DNA of 64,000 bases from contig NZ_CP173170.1 in NCBI RefSeq assembly GCF_044788715.1, positions 2,604,001-2,668,000 of the forward strand, read 5' to 3'. Positions 54,529-62,607 of this stretch are shown one piece after another; the stretch's first letter is position 1, and every line of letters starts with the position of its first letter. The notes beneath the pieces are model-generated. The model was not told the DNA's origin. It made no database searches and worked only from the letters and a program-made list of their open reading frames with translations. Source of the DNA: Methylotuvimicrobium sp018830325. Lineage in GTDB: Bacteria > Pseudomonadota > Gammaproteobacteria > Methylococcales > Methylomonadaceae. The translations under genes were made by a program, and so were the position numbers.

Positions 54529-55383
54529 CTACGGCCACGTTGCACTGAGAAAATGCTCCAGATTTGTATAGTTGGGAGGCACATTGATTGCGCCATTATA
54601 AAGGGCAATGACTTGATTTGGCTTGAGAATATAATTTGGATTCTGCAATGCGTTCAGATATGCCGCAATCGCATGAGATTCGATACTATCGGTAGATTCA
54701 CACAAAAGCTTGCGCATAGGTTCGTCAATACCGCCGCCAAAGACCGCACTAAATGAAACACCATTCGAAAAATTGGCACAATCATTGGCTTCAGTGTTAG
54801 CACCACCATTGCCATTAGTTGTTGTTGTACCGACGGATAGTGTTTGACCCTCGGTAAGCGGATTATCGCTGAAATTAGTGCTGATACTGACGATCGTTAC
54901 AATTGTCCCTTCGCTCAATGCATCATTGTTTCGTATTATTTCTATAATCGTGTCGATCTTGATTAAATCGCCATAATGAATATTGATACCTGTCCAAAGA
55001 TAAGGCGTGGAAGTACTTTTGATCGTTTTCTTAATCGTAACCTGTTTGTTAGTAGTACTACCGCCACTCCCCCCCGGCCAAGTTGCATTTACTGTGGCAG
55101 AACTTTGTGATTCTTGTGTAATTAAGCTTCCAGCCGCTGACGAATCAGGAGATTTCCAATATTCAGGACTACTGCCCAACTCACAACTTCCAGCGCCGGT
55201 ATACGAAGCATTACCCGACATTTCTTGCGACAAACAATTTGCGCCAAAACCCGTAACCGGACGTCCAGCCAATGTCATTATGACCGGTACCGTAAAGCCC
55301 ACCTTGGTCAACGACCGTTTCGATTGATCCACTTTTTGATGATCGGAGACAACTGGCTTCGATTTTTCTGATTCTATCGTCAT
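54529..55383 (-). CDS. Candidate substrate protein of the HPr-rel-A cassette
   Basis: Encodes 284 residues from the ATG at 55383 (AGGCGG upstream). A charged N-terminus of about 25 residues precedes a short hydrophobic stretch, KVGFTVPVIMTLAGRPV (residues 27-43), then GANCLSQEMSGNASYTG and CELGSSPEYWKS. The middle and C-terminal parts are rich in Ser, Thr, Asn and Gly with few charges, like an exported protein. The SGN and SPxYWK elements recall proteins I associate with this gene neighbourhood; no enzymatic motif is visible. The leader is not a standard Sec signal (short core, RPV after it). It could be recognised by the PqqD-like protein. Function is inferred only from position and composition. 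Confidence 0.6.
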   Translation of the reverse strand: MTIESEKSKPVVSDHQKVDQSKRSLTKVGFTVPVIMTLAGRPVTGFGANCLSQEMSGNASYTGAGSCELGSSPEYWKSPDSSAAGSLITQESQSSATVNATWPGGSGGSTTNKQVTIKKTIKSTSTPYLWTGINIHYGDLIKIDTIIEIIRNNDALSEGTIVTIVSISTNFSDNPLTEGQTLSVGTTTTNGNGGANTEANDCANFSNGVSFSAVFGGGIDEPMRKLLCESTDSIESHAIAAYLNALQNPNYILKPNQVIALYNGAINVPPNYTNLEHFLSATWP

Positions 55384-55521
55384 CACTAACACCGCCTGGT
55401 TAAATTTAATATTAGTCGAACTCTAACAAAACGCTAAAATTCTGTCTATTGTACTTTGGGACAAGATCGATCAACAGCCATTTCAGATTATTTAGCTACT
55501 TGGGCAAGGAACTAAATTTAA

Positions 55522-57408
55522 TCAATTATTCCGCAAAAACGCCTCAAACATTAATAAAGACCAAATCGATGTGCTGTAATCCCGGATTCCGCTTTGGTGC
55601 TGATCGACGATCTTTTTGACGAACGCCTGATCAAAATAGCCGCTCTGGATCATCGTCTCGCCGAGCAGCGATTCTCGCACGCGATCTTTCAACGGCCCTC
55701 TAAACCAGCTCGCCAACGGCACCGCGAAACCCATTTTCGACCGATACAAAATATCGTCCGGTAAATAACTTTCTAAAGACTTTTTGAAAATATATTTGCC
55801 TTCGCGGCCTTTCAGTTTTAAATCCGGTTGAAAACTTGCGAACCACTCGACTAGCTTATGATCGAGCAGCGGCACGCGGACTTCAAGCGCGTGCGCCATG
55901 CTGGCTCGGTCGACCTTGGTCAGAATATCGCCCGGTAAATAAGTTTTAATGTCAAGATATTGTACTAGCGACTGAGCGTCATAGCTAGCGGCATTTTTGG
56001 CATGCCGTCTGAATACCTCGACCGCTTGATAGCCTTGCAATTCTTGTTTTAAAGTTTGGCTAAACAAAGCGTTGCGAATTTCGTTCGAATTAACCGAGAC
56101 GCTGTGAAAATAACCTTCGAGCGAATCGCGCGCGATCGACTCGAATGTCGACTTGGCTCTGAATATTTTCGGCGCCCAATCGGCTTTTGGATAGGTTCTT
56201 CCTAAAAAACCGAACAGCGGCTTGCGCAATGCGTCAGGCATGATTTGCCGCATGCGGTCTTCGTAAGTATGCCAGCGGTAACGGCGGTAACCGGCCAGAT
56301 TTTCGTCGCCGCCGTCGCCCGATAGCACTACGGTCACTTGCTTCTTCGCCAATTCGCAGACGCGGTAAGTCGGTAGCGCGGAACTGTCGGCATAAGGTTC
56401 GTCGTAAAGTCCGGCCAAACGATCGATCAAATGAAAATCGTCCGGATCGACTTGTTCGACGCGGTGCGCGGTATGATAGCGTTCGGCGACCAATTGGGCA
56501 TATTTCGATTCGTTGAAAGCCGGGTCGCCGAACGAGATTGAGCACGTATTGACCGGCTGTTCGGAAAGCCCAGCCATCATCGCGACGACGCCGCTCGAAT
56601 CGACGCCGCCCGACAAAAACGCGCCGAGCGGCACATCGGCGACCATTCTGATATCGACCGCTTCGCGAAAACGTTCGATCAGTTCTTCGGCGGTTTCCTG
56701 TTCGGTCTTGACTTGCTTCACGCCGAATTCGACATTCCAATATTGCACGGGGTGGTATTCTTGTTGACCCCGACGGATCGTCAGTTTGAATCCGGGTTCG
56801 AGTTTGTGAACGTTTTTGTAAATCGTTTTCGGATCGGGGATATAGCCGAAGCCGAAATAATCCTCGATCGCCGTGGCATCGAGCTCTCTCGGTAATTGCG
56901 GATGAACTTTCAGCGCTTTCAGTTCCGAGCCGAATATAAACTGTCCGTTCGGCAATTCGGCGTAATACAAAGGCTTTATGCCTAAGCGGTCGCGCGCTAG
57001 AAACAAAGTTTCTTTAGCCCTATCCCAAATCGCGAATGCGAACATGCCGCGTAAACGGTCGACACAAGACTCGCCCCACGCCTGCCAACCGATCAGAATC
57101 ACTTCGGTATCGCAATGCGTCTTGAAGGTATAGCCCAGTCCTTCGAGTTCTTTGCGCAATTCGGGAAAATTATAGACTTCACCGTTGTAAGTCAATACGA
57201 CATTGCCGTCTTGGCTGTGCATCGGTTGCTGTCCGCTCGACAGATCGATGATCGACAAGCGCCGATGACCGAATCCCAAACCGGGTTCGGTATGCAAGCC
57301 ACCTTCATCGGGGCCGCGATGAAATTGCACCTCGTTCATCCGCCCCAACAACTCGCGGTCGATTTCGCGTTTTTCCTTTAGATCAAATATACCGACGATT
57401 CCACACAT
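55522..57408 (-). CDS. XrtA-type asparagine synthase-like amidotransferase
   Basis: Encodes 628 residues. It begins MCGIVGIF with the catalytic Cys2 of a class II glutaminase (residues 1-190). The synthetase domain has the PP-loop LSGGVDSSGVVAMM and VVLSGDGGDENLAGYRRYRW. It is a complete AsnB-type enzyme. The flanking glycosyltransferase and nucleotide-sugar genes suggest the exosortase-A-associated amidotransferase rather than housekeeping asparagine synthesis, probably amidating a uronic acid in the exopolysaccharide. AGGAAAAACC precedes the ATG. It is 39 bases downstream of the glycosyltransferase gene. Confidence 0.87.
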   Translation of the reverse strand: MCGIVGIFDLKEKREIDRELLGRMNEVQFHRGPDEGGLHTEPGLGFGHRRLSIIDLSSGQQPMHSQDGNVVLTYNGEVYNFPELRKELEGLGYTFKTHCDTEVILIGWQAWGESCVDRLRGMFAFAIWDRAKETLFLARDRLGIKPLYYAELPNGQFIFGSELKALKVHPQLPRELDATAIEDYFGFGYIPDPKTIYKNVHKLEPGFKLTIRRGQQEYHPVQYWNVEFGVKQVKTEQETAEELIERFREAVDIRMVADVPLGAFLSGGVDSSGVVAMMAGLSEQPVNTCSISFGDPAFNESKYAQLVAERYHTAHRVEQVDPDDFHLIDRLAGLYDEPYADSSALPTYRVCELAKKQVTVVLSGDGGDENLAGYRRYRWHTYEDRMRQIMPDALRKPLFGFLGRTYPKADWAPKIFRAKSTFESIARDSLEGYFHSVSVNSNEIRNALFSQTLKQELQGYQAVEVFRRHAKNAASYDAQSLVQYLDIKTYLPGDILTKVDRASMAHALEVRVPLLDHKLVEWFASFQPDLKLKGREGKYIFKKSLESYLPDDILYRSKMGFAVPLASWFRGPLKDRVRESLLGETMIQSGYFDQAFVKKIVDQHQSGIRDYSTSIWSLLMFEAFLRNN

Positions 57409-57447
57409 GGTTTTTCCTGGAAAATAAAAATTTTTGAATTGAGCGTG

Positions 57448-58590
57448 TTACTGTAATGAATCGTACACGCTCAGATAATTTTTAACCATCGCATCGATCG
57501 AAAATGCTTGCAAGGCCCGTTCGCGACCTTTGTTGCCGTGCTCGATGCACAGCTTCGGATCGCCGATATAGTCGCTTAGCCTACCCGCTAATTCGGACGG
57601 ATTTTGTCTTTCAACTAAAAATCCGGTCTTTCCGTGTTCGACCAATTCGGGATTGCCGCCGACGCGTGTTGCGATCACCGGCAAGCCGCTCGCCATCGCT
57701 TCGAGTATCGTATTCGAAATGCCTTCGGCCTGGGACGGCAAGACGAAAATATCGAAACCGCGCATCAGTTCGGCAACGTCGCTTCGTTCGCCCGGCAGCC
57801 AGGCTTGATCGAGCAAATCGTTTTCATCCAGCAATTGCTTCACTTCCTCACGCAACGGCCCGTCGCCGATCATGATCAATCCGAGCGCATTTTTAGATTC
57901 GGGATGTCGCTTCAGCAATTCGACAAATGCCCGCGCCAACGTCATTTGATCCTTAACCCCGTGCATTCGACCGACCGTGCCGATGATCAACCTTTTTTCG
58001 GCATCGGTCCACGGACAATCGCCGGCAACGACTTTCGGACTTGCGGGCTGAAATCGCTCGGTATCGACGCCGTTACAAATGCGCCGGATTTTCGAGTCGG
58101 GTATGCCGACTTTTTCGCGCAGATAATTGTCGAGATGGCCGGAAAGCGGAATGAAGCGATCGATGATCAATCCCAGCATGCGCCGCAATAATCGATATTT
58201 TTTGTTGCTGCCGTCCGGGTCGAACACATCCCAGCCGTGCTCGCCATGCACTCTATGTTTGACACCGGCCAACAGCGCCGGAACCTGATATTCGATCGCG
58301 GCGAGATTGCGCGTATGAACGATCGCCGGCTTGATTTGTTTGAGCAAACGATACATTTTCACGAATGACTGCCAGTCCTGCCCTTCCCGTTTGTTCAATT
58401 CGTAAATTTCGATGTCTTTCCGCTGCAAGCGATTTTTGAAATCAGTGCTGTTTTTCAGGCAAATAATCGCATGCCGGTAGCGATCGGACGGCATGCGATT
58501 AATCAAATTCACCAAACCGTTCTCCAAACCGCCGACGCCGAGGCTGAAGATGATGTGGGCGATTAGGGGGGGAGCTTGATTTGGAGGCAT
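57448..58590 (-). CDS. Glycosyltransferase family 4, XrtA/PEP-CTERM-type
   Basis: Encodes 380 residues. GT4 motifs are HIIFSLGVGGLENGLVNLIN at the N-terminus, VHGEHGWDVFDPDG, and FVLPSQAEGISNTILEAMAS with ATRVGGNPELVEHG, the nucleotide-sugar site with its conserved Glu residues. It transfers a sugar to a lipid-linked polysaccharide intermediate on the cytosolic side. The match to the TIGR03088-type GT of exosortase loci is from recognition of the N-terminus. It precedes the amidotransferase gene, and 7-base tandem repeats separate it from the epimerase gene. Confidence 0.87.
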   Translation of the reverse strand: MPPNQAPPLIAHIIFSLGVGGLENGLVNLINRMPSDRYRHAIICLKNSTDFKNRLQRKDIEIYELNKREGQDWQSFVKMYRLLKQIKPAIVHTRNLAAIEYQVPALLAGVKHRVHGEHGWDVFDPDGSNKKYRLLRRMLGLIIDRFIPLSGHLDNYLREKVGIPDSKIRRICNGVDTERFQPASPKVVAGDCPWTDAEKRLIIGTVGRMHGVKDQMTLARAFVELLKRHPESKNALGLIMIGDGPLREEVKQLLDENDLLDQAWLPGERSDVAELMRGFDIFVLPSQAEGISNTILEAMASGLPVIATRVGGNPELVEHGKTGFLVERQNPSELAGRLSDYIGDPKLCIEHGNKGRERALQAFSIDAMVKNYLSVYDSLQ

Positions 58591-58594
58591 GTTA

Positions 58595-58716
58595 GGTTAG
58601 CGGTTAGCGGTTAGCGGAATTAAACTGCAAGTAAAGCAGCTGTCAAGTCCTGATTTCATCTTTCATCTTTCATCTTTCATCTTTCATCTTTCATCGCTCA
58701 CTGCTCACTGCTCACT
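58595..58716. repeat. Cluster of 7-base tandem repeats
   Basis: Three units of GGTTAGC (58595-58615), six units of TTTCATC (58654-58695) and three units of GCTCACT (58696-58716) lie in the gap between the epimerase and glycosyltransferase genes. The last set reaches the epimerase stop codon. All three have a 7-base period, so slippage would not be frame-neutral, but the tracts are outside both coding frames. Confidence 0.85.
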
Positions 58717-59722
58717 AAAAATTATAATAACCCCCATACCACTCCACAAACCGCGCTATTCCAACTTCAATCGGCGTTCCGGGCTTATAGCCGACATCTT
58801 GCACCAGCGCTTCGACATCGGCATAGGTGTCGGGGACGTCGCCAGGTTGCAGCGGCAGTAATTCTTTCTCGGCGGTCTTACCGAGGCATTGCTCGAGCAC
58901 TTCAATATATTTCATCAACTCGACCGGGCTTTGATTGCCGATGTTGTAAACCCGCCAAGGCGCTCTGCTGGTTCCGGGGTCGGGTTTTGCACCACTCCAA
59001 TCCGGGTTAGGTTGGGCAATATTATCCAGCGTTCGGATCACGCCTTCGACAATATCGTCGATGTAGGTAAAATCGCGGCGATGCTTGCCATAATTGAAAA
59101 CTTGGATTTTTTCGCCGTTCAGGATAGCTTTGGTAAACAAAAACAGGGCCATATCGGGCCGGCCCCAAGGCCCGTATACGGTAAAGAAGCGTAATCCGGT
59201 TGTCGGCAGGTTATAAAGATTGCTATAGGTATGCGCCATCAATTCGTTGGCTTTTTTCGATGCCGCATAAAGACTTAGCGGATGATCGACATTGTCGTGT
59301 ACCGAAAACGGCATGCTTTCGTTCGCACCGTATACCGAACTGCTCGAGGCATAGACCAAGTGCTCGACGCCATAATGCCGGCAGCCTTCCAAAATGTTGA
59401 TGAAGCCGACGATATTGCTGTCGATGTAGGCATGCGGATTTTCGATCGAATAGCGCACGCCGGCTTGCGCGGCCAAATTGACGACGCGCTCCGGACGATG
59501 CTCTTTAAAGACCTGTTCAATCCTATCTCGGTCGGCCAAGTCGGCACGGATGTCGGTATAACGCTCATGATCGAGTATGCGCGCCAAGCGTGATTTTTTC
59601 AGGTTGACATCGTAGTAGTCGTTCAGATTGTCGATTCCGATGACTTCATCGCCTCTTTCGAGCAGACGCAAAGCCAAATGATTGCCGATAAAACCGGCGG
59701 TTCCAGTTACCAGTATTTTCAT
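58715..59722 (-). CDS. NAD-dependent nucleotide-sugar 4-epimerase (UDP-glucuronate-type)
   Basis: Encodes 335 residues, a short-chain dehydrogenase of the extended type. The Rossmann motif is VTGTAGFIGNHLALRLLERG, the active site is SSSSVYG and YAASKKANE (Tyr/Lys). Closest in pattern are UDP-glucuronate 4-epimerases (NLNDYYDVNLKKSRL, FFTVYGPWGRPDMALFLFT). With the dehydrogenase encoded just upstream (three-base gap), it probably forms a uronic acid for the exopolysaccharide. Confidence 0.9.
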   Translation of the reverse strand: MKILVTGTAGFIGNHLALRLLERGDEVIGIDNLNDYYDVNLKKSRLARILDHERYTDIRADLADRDRIEQVFKEHRPERVVNLAAQAGVRYSIENPHAYIDSNIVGFINILEGCRHYGVEHLVYASSSSVYGANESMPFSVHDNVDHPLSLYAASKKANELMAHTYSNLYNLPTTGLRFFTVYGPWGRPDMALFLFTKAILNGEKIQVFNYGKHRRDFTYIDDIVEGVIRTLDNIAQPNPDWSGAKPDPGTSRAPWRVYNIGNQSPVELMKYIEVLEQCLGKTAEKELLPLQPGDVPDTYADVEALVQDVGYKPGTPIEVGIARFVEWYGGYYNF

Positions 59723-59725
59723 AAA

Positions 59726-60997
59726 TTACAAACGTGCGTCAGTCAGTTCGGTCGGAAAAACGTATTTCAAATCGTAAATTACCGAGTCTTTTTTACCCAG
59801 CGCTTTGATGGATGAAATATCCATTTGCTTGAATTGCTCATGCGCTACGGCTAATAGCATTGCATCGTAACGCCCGTCTTCCGGCTTGTCGATGGTCGTT
59901 ATGCCGTATTCTTCAATCGCTTCTGCCGGATCGATCCAAGGGTCGTAAACATGCACGTTAACGCCGTAACTTTGCAGTTCTTTGACGATATCGACGACGC
60001 GGGTATTGCGTAAATCGGGGCAATTTTCCTTGAAAGTCAAGCCCATGATCAGCACATCGGAATCTTTGATATGGATGCGTTTTTGCAGCATCAATTTGAT
60101 TAATTGAGATACGACATATTCGCCCATGCCATCGTTAATGCGGCGTCCCGATAAGATGACTTCGGGATTATAGCCGATCGCTTGCGCCTTATGAGTCAAG
60201 TAATAAGGATCGACACCGATACAATGTCCGCCGACCAATCCGGGCCGGAACGGTAAAAAGTTCCATTTGGTGCCAGCCGCCAACAACACTTCTTCGGTAT
60301 CGATGCCGAGTTTATTGAAGATGATCGCCAATTCATTGATCAACGCGATGTTCAGGTCGCGTTGCGTATTCTCGATGACTTTGGCCGCTTCAGCGACTTT
60401 GATACTACTGGCCTTGTGCGTGCCGGCCGTGATGATGCTTTGATAAAGCCGATCGATGCGGTCGGCGATTTCGGGCGTTGAACCGGATGTGACTTTTAGA
60501 ATATTGGTGACTCGATGTTCTTTGTCGCCGGGATTAATCCGTTCCGGGCTGTAGCCGACAAAGAAATCTTGGTTGAATGTCAACCCCGATATTTTTTCCA
60601 GAATCGGCACGCAAACTTCCTCGGTCGCGCCGGGGTAAACAGTCGATTCATAAATGACGATATCATTGGGTTTGATCAGTCCGCCCAGCAGAGTGCTGGC
60701 TTTTTCCAATGGACTCAAGTCGGGCTGTTTATATTCATTGATCGGCGTCGGCACCGTAACGATGTAAATATTGCAGGCTTTGATTTCCTCGACCGATGAG
60801 GTGTAGGTCAAATAAACGGCTTCTTTTAATTCTTCCTCGTCAACTTCAAGCGTGTGATCGCTCCCGTTTTGCAATTCTTTGATACGCTCTGCATTGATAT
60901 CGAAACCGATTGTCGGGTATTTCTTGCCGAATTCGACGGCTAAAGGCAGACCGACATAACCGAGACCGATCATTCCCAACTTGACATTTTCTAACAT
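59726..60997 (-). CDS. tviB: Nucleotide-sugar 6-dehydrogenase (TviB/VipA type)
   Basis: Encodes 423 residues. A Rossmann domain (GMIGLGYVGLPLAVEFGKKY) is followed by the dimer region and the active site GGHCIGVDPYY with the catalytic Cys, and TFKENCPDLRNTRV in the C-terminal domain. Members of this branch oxidise UDP-GlcNAc or UDP-Glc at C6 to the uronic acid. AAGGAATAAAAATCT precedes the ATG, and this is the first gene of the minus-strand polysaccharide run. TviB is used as a family label; the exact substrate is not proven. Confidence 0.9.
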   Translation of the reverse strand: MLENVKLGMIGLGYVGLPLAVEFGKKYPTIGFDINAERIKELQNGSDHTLEVDEEELKEAVYLTYTSSVEEIKACNIYIVTVPTPINEYKQPDLSPLEKASTLLGGLIKPNDIVIYESTVYPGATEEVCVPILEKISGLTFNQDFFVGYSPERINPGDKEHRVTNILKVTSGSTPEIADRIDRLYQSIITAGTHKASSIKVAEAAKVIENTQRDLNIALINELAIIFNKLGIDTEEVLLAAGTKWNFLPFRPGLVGGHCIGVDPYYLTHKAQAIGYNPEVILSGRRINDGMGEYVVSQLIKLMLQKRIHIKDSDVLIMGLTFKENCPDLRNTRVVDIVKELQSYGVNVHVYDPWIDPAEAIEEYGITTIDKPEDGRYDAMLLAVAHEQFKQMDISSIKALGKKDSVIYDLKYVFPTELTDARL

Positions 60998-61042
60998 AGA
61001 TTTTTATTCCTTTTGTCTAAAAGTCGAATATTAAATATTTTA

Positions 61043-61174
61043 CTAAGGATTTTGAACAAACAACCTCACGACTTATCATCGTTCCTATGCTCTGCATGGG
61101 AGCGATAAACTTGCGTGGGATGCTTATAAAGCGTGAGATCCATTTAGGGAAGTTATTTTTTAGCGTATTCTAAG
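61043..61174. repeat. Short variant of family A repeat with foreign centre
   Basis: The termini are A1-like: CTAAGGATTTTGAACAAACA and GAAGTTATTTTTTAGCGTAT. The centre is different, with CGTTCCTATGCTCTGCATGG and GAGCGATAAACTTGCGTGGG. The rest of 60998-61374 has no gene. Confidence 0.6.
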
Positions 61175-61374
61175 CGGTAAAAGACTCACTTTACTAATTG
61201 TTGATAAAGCTTAGCAGAGCGTAATTTAATTTTAAGCGCGATTTATTACAGTTTCGTAATTTTTTTGACTATTAAAATAATCGAGATGGCATCTGTTATT
61301 CATTGAATTCGCTAGAGGAACTTACAATCAATTTATGAACTCATAATATTCGACACTATGTAAGGAGATACCTT

Positions 61375-61749
61375 ATGAATAGTAATGAAACCGATAATAA
61401 TAAAAGTAACGCCGAAAAAATGGAAAAGCTTAAAAACCTGACCGGCATCGTCTATTTATGTCAAGTCCTGGCATTCGGTTTTGCGGGCTTGCCTATTTTC
61501 ATCGGTGTCGCGATTAACTTAATCAAGCGAAACGATGTTCGGGGCACTTGGTTGGAATCCCATTTCGATTGGCAAATCAAAACTGCTTGGGTCGCTGTCG
61601 CATTGTTAGCGGCAAGCGGTTTAACCTTTGCGATGGGCTTAGGTTGGTTTTTATTGCTATTTGCCGTGTTGTGGCTGGTTTACCGAATAGCCTTGGGCTG
61701 GCATACCCTATTCGATAATAAACCGATGATTCCCAAAGATTTCAAATAA
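61375..61749 (+). CDS. DUF4870-like small membrane protein
   Basis: Encodes 124 residues with AAGGAGATACCTT before the ATG. Three membrane helices are visible (about residues 25-48, 70-88 and 90-105). The conserved-looking stretch is LPIFIGVAINLIKRNDVRGT followed by LESHFDWQIKT, the pattern I associate with DUF4870-like proteins. The hydrophilic head (NSNETDNNKSNAEKMEKLKN) is cytosolic. The function is unknown. It is convergent with the NUDIX gene. Confidence 0.8.
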   Translation: MNSNETDNNKSNAEKMEKLKNLTGIVYLCQVLAFGFAGLPIFIGVAINLIKRNDVRGTWLESHFDWQIKTAWVAVALLAASGLTFAMGLGWFLLLFAVLWLVYRIALGWHTLFDNKPMIPKDFK

Positions 61750-61779
61750 ACCAGAGCGCATTCGCCTAAACAGTAACAC

Positions 61780-62382
61780 TCAAGTCCATTGACTTCTGAG
61801 TTTATCGCGATTCAATGCCAACCATTGAATCGCGACGATCGGAATGCCCGAGTTAATTTTACCCTGCTCCATGAGCCGATAAGCCTCATCGAAGCTCACG
61901 ACCGAAACCCGAATATCCTCTTGCTCATGATCCAAACCATGAATTCCGCCGACGCCGGTACTATCGATCCTGCCGCAATACAGACTAAGCCACTCCGACG
62001 AACCACCGGGAGTCGTGTAAAACGCACTGATCGGCAGTAATTCCAGAATTTCGCAGCCGGCTTCCTCGACTGCCTCTCGGTAAGCGACTTCCTCCGGCGA
62101 TTCGCCCTCCTCGACTGCCCCTGCGACGATTTCCAGTAACCAAGGGGCTTCCGGTCTTAAAATCGCGCCGACCCTGAATTGTTCGATCAAAACCACAGTA
62201 TCTTTGATCGGGTCGTATAACAAGACCGCGACACAAGAACCGCGTCTGAATAATTCGCGTTCGACTTCCGGGCTCCATCCGCCGGCAAATAATCGATGTT
62301 TAAGCCGGTATTTTTCCAACCGAAAAAAACCGTGATAAACCTCATGCTTATCGAGAACTTCAAAATCCTTAGGAACAAACAT
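61780..62382 (-). CDS. nudF: ADP-ribose pyrophosphatase (NUDIX hydrolase, NudF-like)
   Basis: Encodes 200 residues from the ATG at 62382. The Nudix box is GAVEEGESPEEVAYREAVEE with AGCEILEL. Family features before it are VYHGFFRLEKYRLKHRLFAGG and VLIEQFRVGA, typical of ADP-ribose pyrophosphatases that yield AMP and ribose 5-phosphate. The upstream 31 residues of the longer frame are encoded by a family A repeat and are rejected. The chosen ATG and the first five codons (MFVPK) are also in the repeat terminus, so the repeat seems to have replaced the original start; homologues usually begin near FEVLDK. Confidence 0.85.
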   Translation of the reverse strand: MFVPKDFEVLDKHEVYHGFFRLEKYRLKHRLFAGGWSPEVERELFRRGSCVAVLLYDPIKDTVVLIEQFRVGAILRPEAPWLLEIVAGAVEEGESPEEVAYREAVEEAGCEILELLPISAFYTTPGGSSEWLSLYCGRIDSTGVGGIHGLDHEQEDIRVSVVSFDEAYRLMEQGKINSGIPIVAIQWLALNRDKLRSQWT

Positions 62383-62601
62383 GAAATAACTTCGACAAAT
62401 GTAGGAAGGGGGTTCGGTGGCTCGATTGACAGGTGTCGGCGGCAGGGCAGATTTTTGCTCCTGCAAAATCTGCATTCATGCCATCCATGGCAATCAGATT
62501 CCGCCGCCAAGCATGGACGTATTCACGGCACCCTGTCAAGCGAGTCACCGAACTGCCACAAAGCGTAATGCTTGTAGAAATTATTTTGTGCATATTCCTT
62601 A
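62368..62601. repeat. Palindromic repeat, family A (A1 with E module) covering the nudF start
   Basis: The left end is CTTAGGAACAAACATGAAAT, the right end AATTATTTTGTGCATATTCC. Inner arms are GGTTCGGTGGCTCGATTGAC and GTCAAGCGAGTCACCGAACT. The core has GGCGGCAGGG, an E module (CAGATTTTTGCTCCTGCAAA, ATGCCATCCATGGCAATC) and CATGGACGTATTCACGGC. Confidence 0.85.
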
Positions 62602-62607
62602 TCCATA

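Noticed and set aside
56234..56740. 168-residue Arg-rich frame inside the amidotransferase gene
   Set aside because: The composition (very rich in Arg) and lack of any motif are typical of an out-of-frame reading.
52913..57408. A lasso-peptide-type cluster (PqqD, HprK-like kinase, asparagine synthase-like and nucleotidyltransferase genes together)
   Set aside because: The combination resembles lasso clusters with tailoring kinases, but there is no transglutaminase-like leader peptidase and no short precursor, and the asparagine synthase-like gene groups better with the polysaccharide genes.
58595..58716. A CRISPR-like array
   Set aside because: The units are 7-base tandem repeats without spacers, and no cas gene is near. 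No other regularly spaced repeats were found in the window.
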